From positions 1 to 53,968 of the forward strand of contig JAIROS010000006.1 of assembly GCA_031257405.1 (NCBI GenBank): DNA of 53,968 nucleotides, read 5' to 3'. How positions within the stretch are numbered: position 1 is the stretch's first letter; each line of letters starts with the position of its first letter. Made by a program: the position numbers and the translations under genes. Under the pieces are notes generated by a model, which searched no databases, was not told the origin of the DNA, and saw nothing but the letters and a program-made list of their open reading frames with translations. Below are positions 37,990 through 46,885 of this stretch, in pieces. The DNA is from Puniceicoccales bacterium. Its GTDB lineage: Bacteria > Verrucomicrobiota > Verrucomicrobiia > Opitutales > LL51.

Positions 37990-39216
37990 ATGGATTGGTC
38001 GACGTATCTTGCCTATAAAAATCTTTTTCCGAGCCGGCGAAAATTTACATTTTTTACGGTGATGTCGATCGTAGGCGTCGCGCTAGGGGTAGCGGTTTTG
38101 GTTGTGGTACAGAGCGTGATGAATGGATTTCAGGCGGATATCCGGCAAAATATTGTGCGTGTGCAGGGCGAGATTCGGATTGAGGGGAAGGATGTGATCG
38201 AAAACCTGGCTGATTTTGAGAAAAAATTGCAAAATTTTAATGAAATTGAAGCCATTGCGCCCTACGCCTACGGGGTTGTGATGGTGATGCACGGTGATGC
38301 GCCTGCATTTCCCGTTGCGAAGGGAATCGACGTGGATCGGGAAGGCCGCGTGACGGACGTGGAAGGGATGTTGTCGCCGTGTTTTTTGGAAAATTTGGGC
38401 GGCGATTGCGTGATTGTTGGGGAGCAGTTGGCGGCGCGGCGCGGCATACGGATCGGCGATCGCGTTGAAATTTACACGCCGTTGGCGCTGGAGGCATTGC
38501 AGAAAAATGAGATTATTTTCCCGCGCGATGTCCGGGTCGCGGGTTATTTCTCGGCAAATAATTATGACCAAAACATGATTTTGTGCCCGCTATCGCTGAT
38601 GCAGGATTTATATGAGTTAGGCGACGGGGTCCACGGGGTTACGCTGAAGCTCCGCGATGGGCGATTTATTGAAAAATATGCTAAAAAAATGCAAAAATTT
38701 TTAGGCGACGCGTATCGGGTGATGGATTGGATTAGTGGGAACAGCGAATTACTTTTTGCGCTTCGCTGGGAAAAAACGATGATGTTTTTTGTTTTACTAT
38801 TCATATTACTGGTGGCTTCGTTTTCGATTTCCAGTTCACTGGTCACGAATGTCGTGCGCAAAGTGCGGGAAATTGGCTTAGTTATTGCGATTGGCGGTGA
38901 TCGTTATGGAGTAGCGAAGTGGTTTTGTTTGCAAGGGCTTTTCATTGGTTTTTGCGGGACGGCGCTAGGGATGTTATCGGGAGTTACGGTTCTTTGTCAG
39001 CGTGATTCTATTATTTGGCTGGCGTCTGGGCTATTGAAATGGGAGGGCGCGCAGAATTATTTATCACAATTCGTGCGGCTCCCCGTAAAATATGATGGCG
39101 AAGATTTTGTATTGATCGCGCTATTTTCTCTGCTAATTTGCGTACTTTCGGGGATTATTCCCGGGCTTAGGGCTGCGAAGATCAATCCCGCTGAGGCGCT
39201 ACGCTGTGAGCAATGA
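37990..39216 (+). CDS. Lipoprotein-releasing ABC permease, LolC/LolE family
   Basis: 408 residues. MacB-like permease: first helix in RRKFTFFTVMSIVGVALGVAVLVVVQSVMNGF, then a periplasmic domain of about 215 residues, then three helices (MMFFVLLFILLVASFSISSSLV; FCLQGLFIGFCGTALGML; FVLIALFSLLICVLSGIIPGL) and the end AAKINPAEALRCEQ. It would extract lipoproteins from the inner membrane with LolD, which is not adjacent. It starts on the base after lpxI, so the two share a transcript. Confidence 0.9.
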   Translation: MDWSTYLAYKNLFPSRRKFTFFTVMSIVGVALGVAVLVVVQSVMNGFQADIRQNIVRVQGEIRIEGKDVIENLADFEKKLQNFNEIEAIAPYAYGVVMVMHGDAPAFPVAKGIDVDREGRVTDVEGMLSPCFLENLGGDCVIVGEQLAARRGIRIGDRVEIYTPLALEALQKNEIIFPRDVRVAGYFSANNYDQNMILCPLSLMQDLYELGDGVHGVTLKLRDGRFIEKYAKKMQKFLGDAYRVMDWISGNSELLFALRWEKTMMFFVLLFILLVASFSISSSLVTNVVRKVREIGLVIAIGGDRYGVAKWFCLQGLFIGFCGTALGMLSGVTVLCQRDSIIWLASGLLKWEGAQNYLSQFVRLPVKYDGEDFVLIALFSLLICVLSGIIPGLRAAKINPAEALRCEQ

Positions 39217-39228
39217 CGGTAAAAAACA

Positions 39229-40569
39229 TCAAAAATTTTCTAAAATCGTAAGTATCCCTTCTAGGGATTGTGCCAATGGTATTTTACTTATTTTTTCAAG
39301 CTGTTTATCATCAAATGGGCACTCTATATCTTCATAATCTTTTTTGATTTTATCTTTAATCTCAGCATTATTTTTTCCTTCGTAGATCTGACTCGTTAGG
39401 AATAGAATCTCTGTCAAAAACTCTTTGATTTGCACTAATTGATTTGCCTTTAATCGATCCATCGTTGACCGATCCGTTGTGCCACTAGTAAACACAACTT
39501 TATCAAAATCAATTATAAAAACTTCATCTTTACCGTCAAATAACACATTTCCCCAATTTAAATCAACGTGGAGTATGCCATGTTTATTAAAAAATATAAT
39601 ACATCGCAAAAGAGCTAGAAGCGCTTCAATGCGTTTTGAAATGCTTATAGTTCGTTTAATTTGTCTAATTTCCGGATCCGTATCTTCTTGGTCCGAAAAT
39701 ATAGAAAAGTTGGGCACGGGAATCGAACTATCTACAGGAATCGAACTATCTTTTTGGGCAGGAGAGGTCGCCGAAGCGCGAAATGGAGGCTTATTTTGAT
39801 CTATAAGTTCTTTCAGGGTTACCGCGCCGGGAAGCATACGAGACCCAACATATTTTTTACCTTCTTTTTCTATAGAAAAAGGCGCTACTATGTGCTGTAA
39901 ATAGTTCAATTTTTCAAGAATTTCCGCAAAAGAAATATCTGGATTTTCTTTTTGGGCAGCTGCAATTTCTTCCAAAACAGCAATTCTAATTTTCTCTCCG
40001 GCTTCTATCTCATTATTTGCATTGCCCTTTATCGCCGATGTGAGTTTTAAAAAATATGTAATTCCATTAGTTTCTGCCGTAAAACATTCTTTACAAGAAC
40101 CCTGTTCTGGATAAATGGGGGATAGCGGACTGAATGTCAATGGCTCTCCATTTTCAATTCGGTGGGCGATCGATAGACTTAAAAAAGGAAAATTTCTATT
40201 TAAAGCCCTTAATTTTCTTGGCGCTGATATTTTGTCTATCCGGAATTGTTTCTGGGAAGATGGTCGATGCCGCAGTGATTTTGTAAATTTTCGACGAATA
40301 GGTGTTTGTGAAATAAGCAATGACATCGATTTTTCGCCTATTTTGAGCGTTTCTGAGTCTTCGTCTGTCGCGGAAGGCAATAAAATAGGCGATAGTATTG
40401 ATGCTTCGTCCCCCTGAAGTTGCGTTGGGAAAGATGGCCACTGCCGCGATAATTTCGTAAATTTTCCATTAAAAAATAAAGCATCCCTGCTAAAATCTGC
40501 CTGCGAGCCCCATGAAACCACGCCCCATAACAATCCCCCCAAACTATATGTATATTTTCTATTCAGCAT
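39229..40569 (-). CDS. Secreted protein with protein-kinase-like fold
   Basis: 446 residues. A Sec signal (LGGLLWGVVSWGSQA, cut near 24) means export. Kinase marks are: a Lys in YFLKLT (K175), a possible helix-C Glu in NEIEAGEKI, the catalytic loop HVDLNWGN (334-341; family HxDxxxxN) and the metal Asp in IIDFD (354-356). The glycine loop is not evident. The region is clearly richer in A/T than its neighbours, which suggests recent arrival or relaxed selection. Residues 35-54 and 94-113 look like an internal repeat (KFTKLSRQWPSFPTQLQ and KFTKSLRHRPSSQKQFR). It may be an outward-acting effector (inference). No close family known to me. Confidence 0.65.
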   Translation of the reverse strand: MLNRKYTYSLGGLLWGVVSWGSQADFSRDALFFNGKFTKLSRQWPSFPTQLQGDEASILSPILLPSATDEDSETLKIGEKSMSLLISQTPIRRKFTKSLRHRPSSQKQFRIDKISAPRKLRALNRNFPFLSLSIAHRIENGEPLTFSPLSPIYPEQGSCKECFTAETNGITYFLKLTSAIKGNANNEIEAGEKIRIAVLEEIAAAQKENPDISFAEILEKLNYLQHIVAPFSIEKEGKKYVGSRMLPGAVTLKELIDQNKPPFRASATSPAQKDSSIPVDSSIPVPNFSIFSDQEDTDPEIRQIKRTISISKRIEALLALLRCIIFFNKHGILHVDLNWGNVLFDGKDEVFIIDFDKVVFTSGTTDRSTMDRLKANQLVQIKEFLTEILFLTSQIYEGKNNAEIKDKIKKDYEDIECPFDDKQLEKISKIPLAQSLEGILTILENF

Positions 40570-40810
40570 ACGATGAACGTTCTACGATGGATTTTCGCCC
40601 GATGCAAATTATTTTTGATCGAAAAATATAAGTATAAGAAAAAGTTATATTCTTTATCGCGGCGTATCTCGAAAAGTTGCCGCCGATGGAAAGCTTGTTT
40701 TATTTGGATTTTATTGGTATTGTGGGCTACAAAATAGGGATAATTGTTGTGGTTTCGGCCCGGGGATATATTAGAATTATATTAACAATGATTTAAATAT
40801 TTTGGCGAAA

Positions 40811-42097
40811 TCAATTCATTTCGGCGAGGAGCGCCAGCAGCGATTCGTAACCCATTTCACCGTGGGTGTAATGCTCGAGCGCAACCCGCCGCAGCGTTTC
40901 CATACCCTCATTCTGCGCCCGCTCCCGGATCGCATCTTCGTCGCATTTTTGATCAATCATCTTCTGAATGGCCTCGCTGATCGGTAAAATTTCCATAATC
41001 GCCTGACGCCCTTTGTACCCCGATCGAAGACATTGATCGCAACCACTAGGCTCACTAACGCGCGCATCAGCGGGAATCACGTACTCCGGCGCAATTTCCT
41101 TCAAAAGTTCCGGGTCGCATGGCCCCGTTTTGATGCAAAAAGGACACAGCTTCCTAGCAAGACGCTGCGATAATACCCCCCGCAACGTCGCCGCAATGAG
41201 GTAAGTCGGTAAGCCCAGGTCGAGGAGACGCGTAATGGCATTGACCGTGTCTTTGGCGTGAATCGTACTCAGGACGAGGTGGCCGGTTAACGCCGCGCGG
41301 ATGGCGATTTCAGCGGTTTCTTTGTCGCGGATTTCCCCCACCAATATGATGTTCGGCGCCTGGCGTAACATCGATCGCAATGCCGCCGCAAAAGTCATGC
41401 CAATAGTCTCGTTGACGGATACTTGGTTGATCCCCTCCAATTGGTACTCGACGGGGTCCTCGACGGTGATCACTTTCCGTTCCGGCGAAGATATTTTTTT
41501 AATAATGGAGTACAGCGTCGTCGACTTCCCCGAGCCCGTTGGTCCCGCTACGATGATGATCCCATTCTGGATCGAAACGAGTCGCTCGAGTTTGAGTACG
41601 TCCCTGTCGCGGGCGCCTAATTTTTGAAGCGAAAAATTGTTACTATTGCTCTGGAGGAGCCGCATAACGATGCATTCGCCCAGGTACCCCGGTAAAATCG
41701 AGACGCGCACGTCGAATTTTTGTTCCCCTTTGGTGAGGGAAAATCGGCCGTCTTGGGGGATGCGTTTTTCATCTATTTTTAACTTCGCGAGGATTTTAAC
41801 GCGGGTAACGAGGCCGCTATGCAAGTTAACGGGAAGTTTACGAATGGTTTGCAATTTTCCATCGATGCGGTAACGGATTTTGACGTAGGAGCGATAGCGT
41901 TCAAAGTGGACGTCGGAGGCGCCCATTTCGACGGCTTTTTGGATCCAGTAGTCGAGGAATTCTTCGGCGGAGCTATTTTTTTTATGGGCAGCGGCGGTTG
42001 TAGGGTCACCGCCACTGTCTTTTGGGGCGTAGACTGCGAGCTCTTGGGGATCTGGGAGTTTCGAGCGTTTGCGGAGGAATGAGCGGAATAGCGACAT
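40811..42097 (-). CDS. pilB: Type II secretion / type IV pilus assembly ATPase (GspE/PilB)
   Basis: 428 residues, short for the family because the N-terminal MshEN domain is missing. Seen: ASDVHFERYRSYVKIRYRIDG, Walker A GPTGSGKST (185-193), the Asp box ITVEDPVEYQLEGI, Walker B IILVGEIRDKETAEIA, the His box TGHLVLSTIHAKD, and the zinc module with CPFC and CDQC. It powers pilin assembly from the cytoplasm and would serve the pseudopilins at 9.6-11 kb. A truncated copy of its start lies just upstream. The 241 bp before the kinase-like gene show no gene. Confidence 0.92.
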   Translation of the reverse strand: MSLFRSFLRKRSKLPDPQELAVYAPKDSGGDPTTAAAHKKNSSAEEFLDYWIQKAVEMGASDVHFERYRSYVKIRYRIDGKLQTIRKLPVNLHSGLVTRVKILAKLKIDEKRIPQDGRFSLTKGEQKFDVRVSILPGYLGECIVMRLLQSNSNNFSLQKLGARDRDVLKLERLVSIQNGIIIVAGPTGSGKSTTLYSIIKKISSPERKVITVEDPVEYQLEGINQVSVNETIGMTFAAALRSMLRQAPNIILVGEIRDKETAEIAIRAALTGHLVLSTIHAKDTVNAITRLLDLGLPTYLIAATLRGVLSQRLARKLCPFCIKTGPCDPELLKEIAPEYVIPADARVSEPSGCDQCLRSGYKGRQAIMEILPISEAIQKMIDQKCDEDAIRERAQNEGMETLRRVALEHYTHGEMGYESLLALLAEMN

Positions 42098-42271
42098 TTT
42101 TAATCCTTTTTTAATTTTTTTAATTTAGTGGCTGTGATTTTTTTACAAGCGATTGTTGGGTTACCGCTACTGTTTTTTGGGGCGTAAATTGCGAGTTCTT
42201 TGGGGTCTGGGAGTTTCGAACGTTTGCGGAGGAGTGAGCGGAATAGCGACATTTTTAATCCTTTTTTAATT
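41992..42271 (-). repeat. Tandem duplication at the lipoprotein/pilB junction (period 155)
   Basis: GCGACATTTTTAATCCTTTT occurs at 42091 and 42246. The copies match over about 125 bp with some changes. The unit joins the last codons of the upstream lipoprotein gene to the first ~35 codons of pilB. Confidence 0.95.
42100..42252 (-). pseudogene. Truncated N-terminal copy of pilB (50-aa stub frame)
   Basis: ATG at 42252 reads MSLFRSLLRKRSKLPDPKEL as in PilB, continues AIYAPKNSSGNPT, then leaves it and ends KKLKKD-TAA, the same last residues as the upstream lipoprotein. The TAA lies 2 nt before the ATG of intact pilB. It has no domain of its own. Confidence 0.75.
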
Positions 42272-42755
42272 TTTTTATCTTAGCGACCGTGTCATTGATG
42301 TCGGCCACCAGCATTTCCAACTCGCTTTCGTCGACTTCCGGGAAAATGGTGAACGCGCCATCCCTAATCGTCCCGTCGATGGGCGTGGATAACCCAAGCG
42401 CTTTGCCGTTGAAAATGAAAATAATTTTCCGGCCGGAACATTCCACAGACAGTTTATACAGCTCGAAGGCCGCCTGTTGCGTCAATTTAAAGAGGATACA
42501 TTTCCCGAAATTTGAAGCCACGGTGCGGGCGAATTCGACGTCCTTCGCGAAGAAGGCAGGGTAGGAGCAAACGCCGATACTCAGTCCGCTGATGGGCAGA
42601 ACGGCGGTGGGGATCCAGGTTGTATTTGGTGAATTTTCTTTACTTTCGATGTAAAAATGGAAGTCCGACTTCGGCAAATCCTTAGCCGTCTGGCATCCGC
42701 CCGCCAAGCATAGTAGCAATATCGCGGCCTTTGCAATGCGCCTTTTCTCGCTCAT
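42255..42755 (-). CDS. Lipoprotein of unknown function
   Basis: 166 residues. The lipoprotein signal is MSEKRRIAKAAILLLCLAGGC with lipobox LAGGC. The mature part has a region (KIIFIFNGKALGLSTPIDGT) that faintly recalls the SecD periplasmic domain, and a charged C-terminus (INDTVAKIKKLKKD). The family is not recognised. Its stop is 2 nt before the pilB stub, so it may be transcribed with pilB. Confidence 0.6.
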   Translation of the reverse strand: MSEKRRIAKAAILLLCLAGGCQTAKDLPKSDFHFYIESKENSPNTTWIPTAVLPISGLSIGVCSYPAFFAKDVEFARTVASNFGKCILFKLTQQAAFELYKLSVECSGRKIIFIFNGKALGLSTPIDGTIRDGAFTIFPEVDESELEMLVADINDTVAKIKKLKKD

Positions 42756-42831
42756 TTAGGGAACGAATGTTAGGGATTTTGGTTAGAAAGGAAATCTTTT
42801 TTTGGGGCAGGAGCGTGTGGAATAGGGGTGG

Positions 42832-43116
42832 CTAGGACGATCTTTTGTCGGCCGATTTGTCAATAATGAGTAAATTAGAAACGTCGCCGCCGGCCATTTC
42901 GAGGCGGTCGATGAAGTCCTGCGCCTGCGTTTTTTCCGATCTGCTTAAGGAATGAAGCGCGAAAAGTAGGGTGGCTAGGACGACCTTTTACCGGCCGATT
43001 TGTCAATAATGAGTAAACTGGAAATGTCGCCGCTGGCCATTTCGAGGCGGTCAATGAAGTCCTGCGCCTGTGTTTTTTTAATTTGCTTAAGGAATAAAGC
43101 GCGAAAAGTAGGGTAG
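42832..43116 (-). pseudogene. Two extra tail copies of the ferritin gene (tandem, period ~142)
   Basis: CTAGGACGAYCTTTTRYCGG marks the end of the gene at 43117 and recurs at 42975 and 42832. Each copy encodes a C-terminus of the form AQDFIDRLEM, then LLIIDKSAGKRSS (ADKRSS in the outer copy) and stop. The copies lack starts. They fill the 361-bp gap between ferritin and the lipoprotein gene; the remaining ~75 bp show nothing. Confidence 0.93.
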
Positions 43117-43611
43117 CTAGGACGATCTTTTACCGGCCGATTTGTCAATAATGAGTAAACTGGAAACGTCGCCGTCAGCCATTTCGAGGCGGTCGATGAA
43201 GTCCTGCGCCTGTGTTTCTTCTTCAACTTGCTCGGCAATGTACCACTGCAGTAAAATTTGGGCGGCGTAATCCTCCACTTCGATGGCGACACGGTACATT
43301 CCGTTGATCAGGCGCGTTACGAGTTGTTCGTGCGCCAACGCTTCGCAGAAAGCTTCCAGCGGCGAAGCATATTCCGTTGCCACCGCTTGGATGGCGGGCA
43401 ATTGGAGGTGGTGGCCGCGGTCGTGGACGTAGTCGAAAAACTTCGTAGCGTGTTCGATTTCCTCCTTCGCCTGGAGGCGCATCCAGCTGGCAAAACCTTT
43501 GAAAGGCGTCGTTTCGAAGTAGGCGGCCATGCCGAGGTATTTGTAAGCGGATTCGAGTTCGTTGCGGATCTGTGCCTGAAAGAGGTCAAATAATTGCTGT
43601 TTCATTTGCAT
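43117..43611 (-). CDS. Ferritin
   Basis: 164 residues, normal for bacterial ferritin (FtnA type). A four-helix bundle with iron-site residues in RNELESAYKYLGMAAYF, KEEIEHATKFFDYVHDRG, EALAHEQLVTR and QWYIAEQVEEE. It stores iron and protects from oxidative damage. A second ATG two codons in (ATGCAAATG) is equally possible as start. The 3' end exists in two more tandem copies downstream. Confidence 0.93.
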   Translation of the reverse strand: MQMKQQLFDLFQAQIRNELESAYKYLGMAAYFETTPFKGFASWMRLQAKEEIEHATKFFDYVHDRGHHLQLPAIQAVATEYASPLEAFCEALAHEQLVTRLINGMYRVAIEVEDYAAQILLQWYIAEQVEEETQAQDFIDRLEMADGDVSSLLIIDKSAGKRSS

Positions 43612-43818
43612 ACGGGGCGGAAATTTATACCTTTCTTGGGCTGCGGCAAGTTTTATTTTGGCGGCGTAGGTTTTGTTGTTTACGTGGTTTATGTTGGAAG
43701 CGGCCAGTCGGGATGGAAATTTACACTTTTGGTTTGCGTTTTTTTAAATATAAATTTACTTTGGGAGTTCGTTTGCGGCGGAGGTATATTTTGATTGACT
43801 TTTTTAAAAACGTAGTAT

Positions 43819-45183
43819 CTAGGCCAGTTCGGAAGTTTTTTGGAAAATATTGTGCGTGGAATCGGTGCGAAAAATAATGGGCGTATCGCCGGAATTGGAC
43901 TCCTCCCGCTGCGGTTGGGGGGAAGTGTACTCGATCGTGGCCCCTAAAGCTGACAACTTTTCTTCGAAATTTTCATAGCCCCGGTCCACATAATCCTTCT
44001 GAAAAATAGTCGTTTCACCCTTCGCGATCAGCCCCGCTAAATACATGGCCGCCCCCGCACGTAGGTCCGTCGCAGCAATTTCAGCGCCATTGAGACCCGC
44101 CTTGCCCGCTACGGAAATCGTGCCCTCAGCCGCCTTTTTTATGTCCATACCTAGCTTCCGAAAGGCGTCAATGTGGGTGAAACGATCGGGGAAAATCGTG
44201 TCGCAAATATGACTCGTACCCTCGATTTGCGAAGCAAGTACGGTCATCTGCGGCTGCAAATCCGTCGGAAAGTGGGGGTAAGGCTTGGCGGTGACTTTGA
44301 TGGGGAGAAATTCCCCGCGCCGGACCACTAAATCGTCGCCCTCCCATCGGCAGTAATCGGCGATCTGAGGCAAAATCTCCGGAATCCCACAAAGTACCTC
44401 CCGCGGCGCATTTGCGATCCTCAGCGCGTCGCAGCAGAGTAGCCCGAGAATCAGAAACGTGCCCGCCTCCATGCGGTCGGACGGAATCGTAAAATCAGCG
44501 CCCCCTAAAGCCGATACACCTCCGATGGCCACCCGATCCGTGCCCGCGCCCTCAATTTTCGCCCCCATTTTTTGGAGAAATGTGCAAAAAGAAACGACCT
44601 CCGGTTCCCGCGCTGCCCCGATGAGTACCGATCGCCCTTCCGCTAAAACAGCCGCTAAAATGGCGTTTAACGTGCCCGTGACCGTCGACCCCCGCGGGCC
44701 CGCTACGGAAAATGTGGCGCCCCTGAGCCGTTCCGCATGGAGATCGATGCCGCCGGATGTCTGGGTAGCCGCGGCGCCTAGCGCCCGAAAAGCGCGCAAA
44801 TGGATGTCAATGGGCCGGCTGCCTAGCTTACATCCGCCCGGTACCGGAACCGATGCCCGACGATTGCGCCCCAATAATGCCCCCAAAAGACACACCGACG
44901 CCCGAAAACGTTCCACAAATACCCGGTCCGCACAGTCCGAAACCGCTTCCGCCCTAAAAGACCACGTGTGGGCATCCAGCCGCTGAACCGTTACGCCGAG
45001 CCGCCGAACCACTTCGATCATACAAAAAATGTCCGTCAATTGGGGGACGTTGCGGAGAATACAAGTTTCTTCGGTGAGCAGTGTCGCCGCGATTATGGGG
45101 AGACAGGTATTCTTGGAACCGCTGATCCCAACGCTTCCTCCCAATGCCTTCCCGCCCCATATGCGAGCAAATTGCACACTCAT
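43819..45183 (-). CDS. murA: UDP-N-acetylglucosamine 1-carboxyvinyltransferase
   Basis: 454 residues. MurA takes the first step of peptidoglycan synthesis. Seen: GGSVGISGSKNTCLPIIAAT with the key Lys-Asn, the catalytic loop VPGGCKLGSRPIDIHL with Cys118, so it should be open to fosfomycin attack, and YPHFPTDLQPQM near the end. The C-terminal ~25 residues (SPQPQREESNSGDTPIIF) extend past the usual end. It is 9 bp after the unknown gene at 45193. Confidence 0.94.
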   Translation of the reverse strand: MSVQFARIWGGKALGGSVGISGSKNTCLPIIAATLLTEETCILRNVPQLTDIFCMIEVVRRLGVTVQRLDAHTWSFRAEAVSDCADRVFVERFRASVCLLGALLGRNRRASVPVPGGCKLGSRPIDIHLRAFRALGAAATQTSGGIDLHAERLRGATFSVAGPRGSTVTGTLNAILAAVLAEGRSVLIGAAREPEVVSFCTFLQKMGAKIEGAGTDRVAIGGVSALGGADFTIPSDRMEAGTFLILGLLCCDALRIANAPREVLCGIPEILPQIADYCRWEGDDLVVRRGEFLPIKVTAKPYPHFPTDLQPQMTVLASQIEGTSHICDTIFPDRFTHIDAFRKLGMDIKKAAEGTISVAGKAGLNGAEIAATDLRAGAAMYLAGLIAKGETTIFQKDYVDRGYENFEEKLSALGATIEYTSPQPQREESNSGDTPIIFRTDSTHNIFQKTSELA

Positions 45184-45192
45184 ACACTAATT

Positions 45193-45888
45193 TTACTGAA
45201 ATTTTCTAGGCGTCTGATGTCGCGGCCGGCCGTGGCCGTAATTTTTCCTATGGATATTTTGGGATGCGTTTGATGGAGGGCGTTCGTTAGCGTCGGTGGG
45301 CTTCGTTTTAGGCGGGCAGTTCCTCTGCGAACAACAGGATTGACCGGCCGGCTTGAGCCCTAAAACTTTCATAATTTTGCCAAAAAAATGACGAACCGCC
45401 CCTAGGCATGAGCACGTTTTTTCTCTGCTACAGGATTTTTCTCCGCTGCGCGGGCGGCTAGGGAACTCGGCGTCGGATTTTAGGCGCATGGAGCTGGATT
45501 CCTCCCTGGGTTCACCCCTAAATTCGCCCCTGGACTCCTCCCGTTTACCGGAATAGTGGCATTTGGAATCGGTGTATCGCGAGTCCCGTAGGGTATGTGG
45601 GGGACGATTGCGGCGATTATTGGGTGCGCTCTTTGCGATTTCGGGTTCTTCGGAGAGATCTAGTAAAGGATCGGGCTCGTCGACGCTCGTTGTTTTGGCG
45701 CTATTTTTACTCTCGGACGGAATGTAATCGCCGCTATCGGTATCCTGGGGGCGATTTTTTACCGAAATGCTGTCGTTGAGCACGATAAACGGATCTGTAA
45801 TTTCACCGACGGAGGATGATTTTTTTTGTTCGCGCGCTAACCTTTGCATGCGGCCGCGCTTTAATTGGTTGACTTCTTTGTCTGACAT
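45193..45888 (-). CDS. Unknown basic, cysteine-containing protein
   Basis: 231 residues, mostly polar and likely disordered: Lys/Arg/Ser-rich with RGEFRGEPREESSSMR, a Cys-rich centre (SREKTCSCLGAVRHFFGKIM, then AGQSCCSQRNC), and a His/Arg-rich tail (NYGHGRPRHQTPRKFQ). Only residues ~165-180 could form a helix. No family recognised. Close spacing with murA (9 bp) suggests co-transcription. Confidence 0.5.
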   Translation of the reverse strand: MSDKEVNQLKRGRMQRLAREQKKSSSVGEITDPFIVLNDSISVKNRPQDTDSGDYIPSESKNSAKTTSVDEPDPLLDLSEEPEIAKSAPNNRRNRPPHTLRDSRYTDSKCHYSGKREESRGEFRGEPREESSSMRLKSDAEFPSRPRSGEKSCSREKTCSCLGAVRHFFGKIMKVLGLKPAGQSCCSQRNCPPKTKPTDANERPPSNASQNIHRKNYGHGRPRHQTPRKFQ

Positions 45889-46046
45889 AATCTATGTATA
45901 ATAATAATTTTTATAGTGAGCATTTGGAAAATGCAACCCGTATTACTTATTATTGCGCTTTCCATAGTACAACGATTTATACTTTTGCAGCTTTATAATA
46001 GCGGGACGGAAATTATCACAATCTATTTACTAAAAAAATTTTTCGG

Positions 46047-46292
46047 AAGGCAAGAAAATTTTATAGGGACGTAAAATAATTAAAATTACTCGATATTTGT
46101 GTTTATGGGCTTGACATTTTGGGATTCTTTTCACCGGCTATTGAGATTTTAATTTTACTGGGAAAGTTTCTCAAAAGGTAAGAAAGTTACGCGTATATGT
46201 AAAATAATTGCAATTATTCCAATATTTGCATCTGAGGGCTTGACGTTTCGGATTTCTTTTTATCAGTTGTTAGGACTTTAATTTCAGTTAGG
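46047..46292 (+). repeat. Duplicated promoter region ahead of the HU gene (period 128)
   Basis: Copy 1 begins at 46047 and copy 2 at 46175. Shared blocks are AAGGYAAGAAA, GTAAAATAATT, TATTTG and GGGCTTGAC, followed by a T-rich stretch. Each has a -35 (TTGACA at about 46112, TTGACG at 46240); no good -10 is visible. With about 160 bp of A/T-rich sequence before it, this makes up the 407-bp gap. Confidence 0.8.
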
Positions 46293-46295
46293 CAA

Positions 46296-46601
46296 ATGAA
46301 TAAGTCAGAATTAATCAATGAGGTTTACGGTGCGCTCAATGGGAGTGCAGATTGCTGTGGTACTTCGGATTGCAAGGTCACGAAAGTTTTTGCGGAAAAG
46401 GTCGTCAATATAGTTTTCGACGCGATTGCCAATGGCATTAGGAAGGATGAGAACGTCCAGGTCGTTGGGTTTGGTACTTTTTCGGTAGCGAAACGGGAGC
46501 CGCGCATGGGCGTCAATCCGCGGACAGGCGATAAAATCAGCATTGGCGCTTCCAAAAGCATTAAATTCAAGGCGGGAGCAAAATTAAAAGAAGTTTTATG
46601 A
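46296..46601 (+). CDS. HU-family DNA-binding protein with a cysteine-rich insert
   Basis: 101 residues. HU/IHF proteins bend DNA. The core is standard: MNKSELINEVYGAL, VVGFGTFSVAKREPRMGVNP, RTGDKISIGASKSIKFKAG. Compared with 90-residue HU there is an insert near residue 17-26, SADCCGTSDC, with three cysteines, where helix 1 meets helix 2. AGG lies 5 nt before the ATG. A copy of the 3' half of the gene follows directly. Confidence 0.93.
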   Translation: MNKSELINEVYGALNGSADCCGTSDCKVTKVFAEKVVNIVFDAIANGIRKDENVQVVGFGTFSVAKREPRMGVNPRTGDKISIGASKSIKFKAGAKLKEVL

Positions 46602-46612
46602 GAAGCTGTACG

Positions 46613-46754
46613 GGTCGTTGGGTTTGGTACTTTTTCGGTAGCGAAGCGGGAGCCACGCATGGGTGTCAATCCGCGGACGGGCGATAAAATCAGCATTGGA
46701 GCTTCCAAAAGCATTAAATTCAAGGCGGGAGCGAAGTTAAAAGAAATTCTATAG
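46613..46754 (+). pseudogene. Tandem copy of the 3' half of the HU gene (offset 153)
   Basis: GTCGTTGGGTTTGGTACTTT is identical at 46461 and 46614. The copy encodes the last 47 residues of HU (VVGFGTFSVAKREPRMGVNP onward, ending KLKEIL) and stops at 46752-46754. It has no start of its own. Near-identity shows a recent event. Behind it, to 46942, are A/T-rich sequence and a 20-bp direct repeat. Confidence 0.93.
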
Positions 46755-46885
46755 TTTTCCGCAGGGAAAATATTTACGTTTGTAGCGCCGGAAAGAAGGG
46801 GCAGTATGGTTACGTACGATGGGTGAGTATTTTTTTCTAAAATAAATAAAAAAAGTATTTACTTTTTTCGGAAAATGAATTTAAT

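Noticed and set aside
42975-43292. 105-codon frame overlapping ferritin on the same strand
   Set aside because: It reads through a tail copy in a shifted frame of the ferritin gene; better explained as duplicated ferritin ends.
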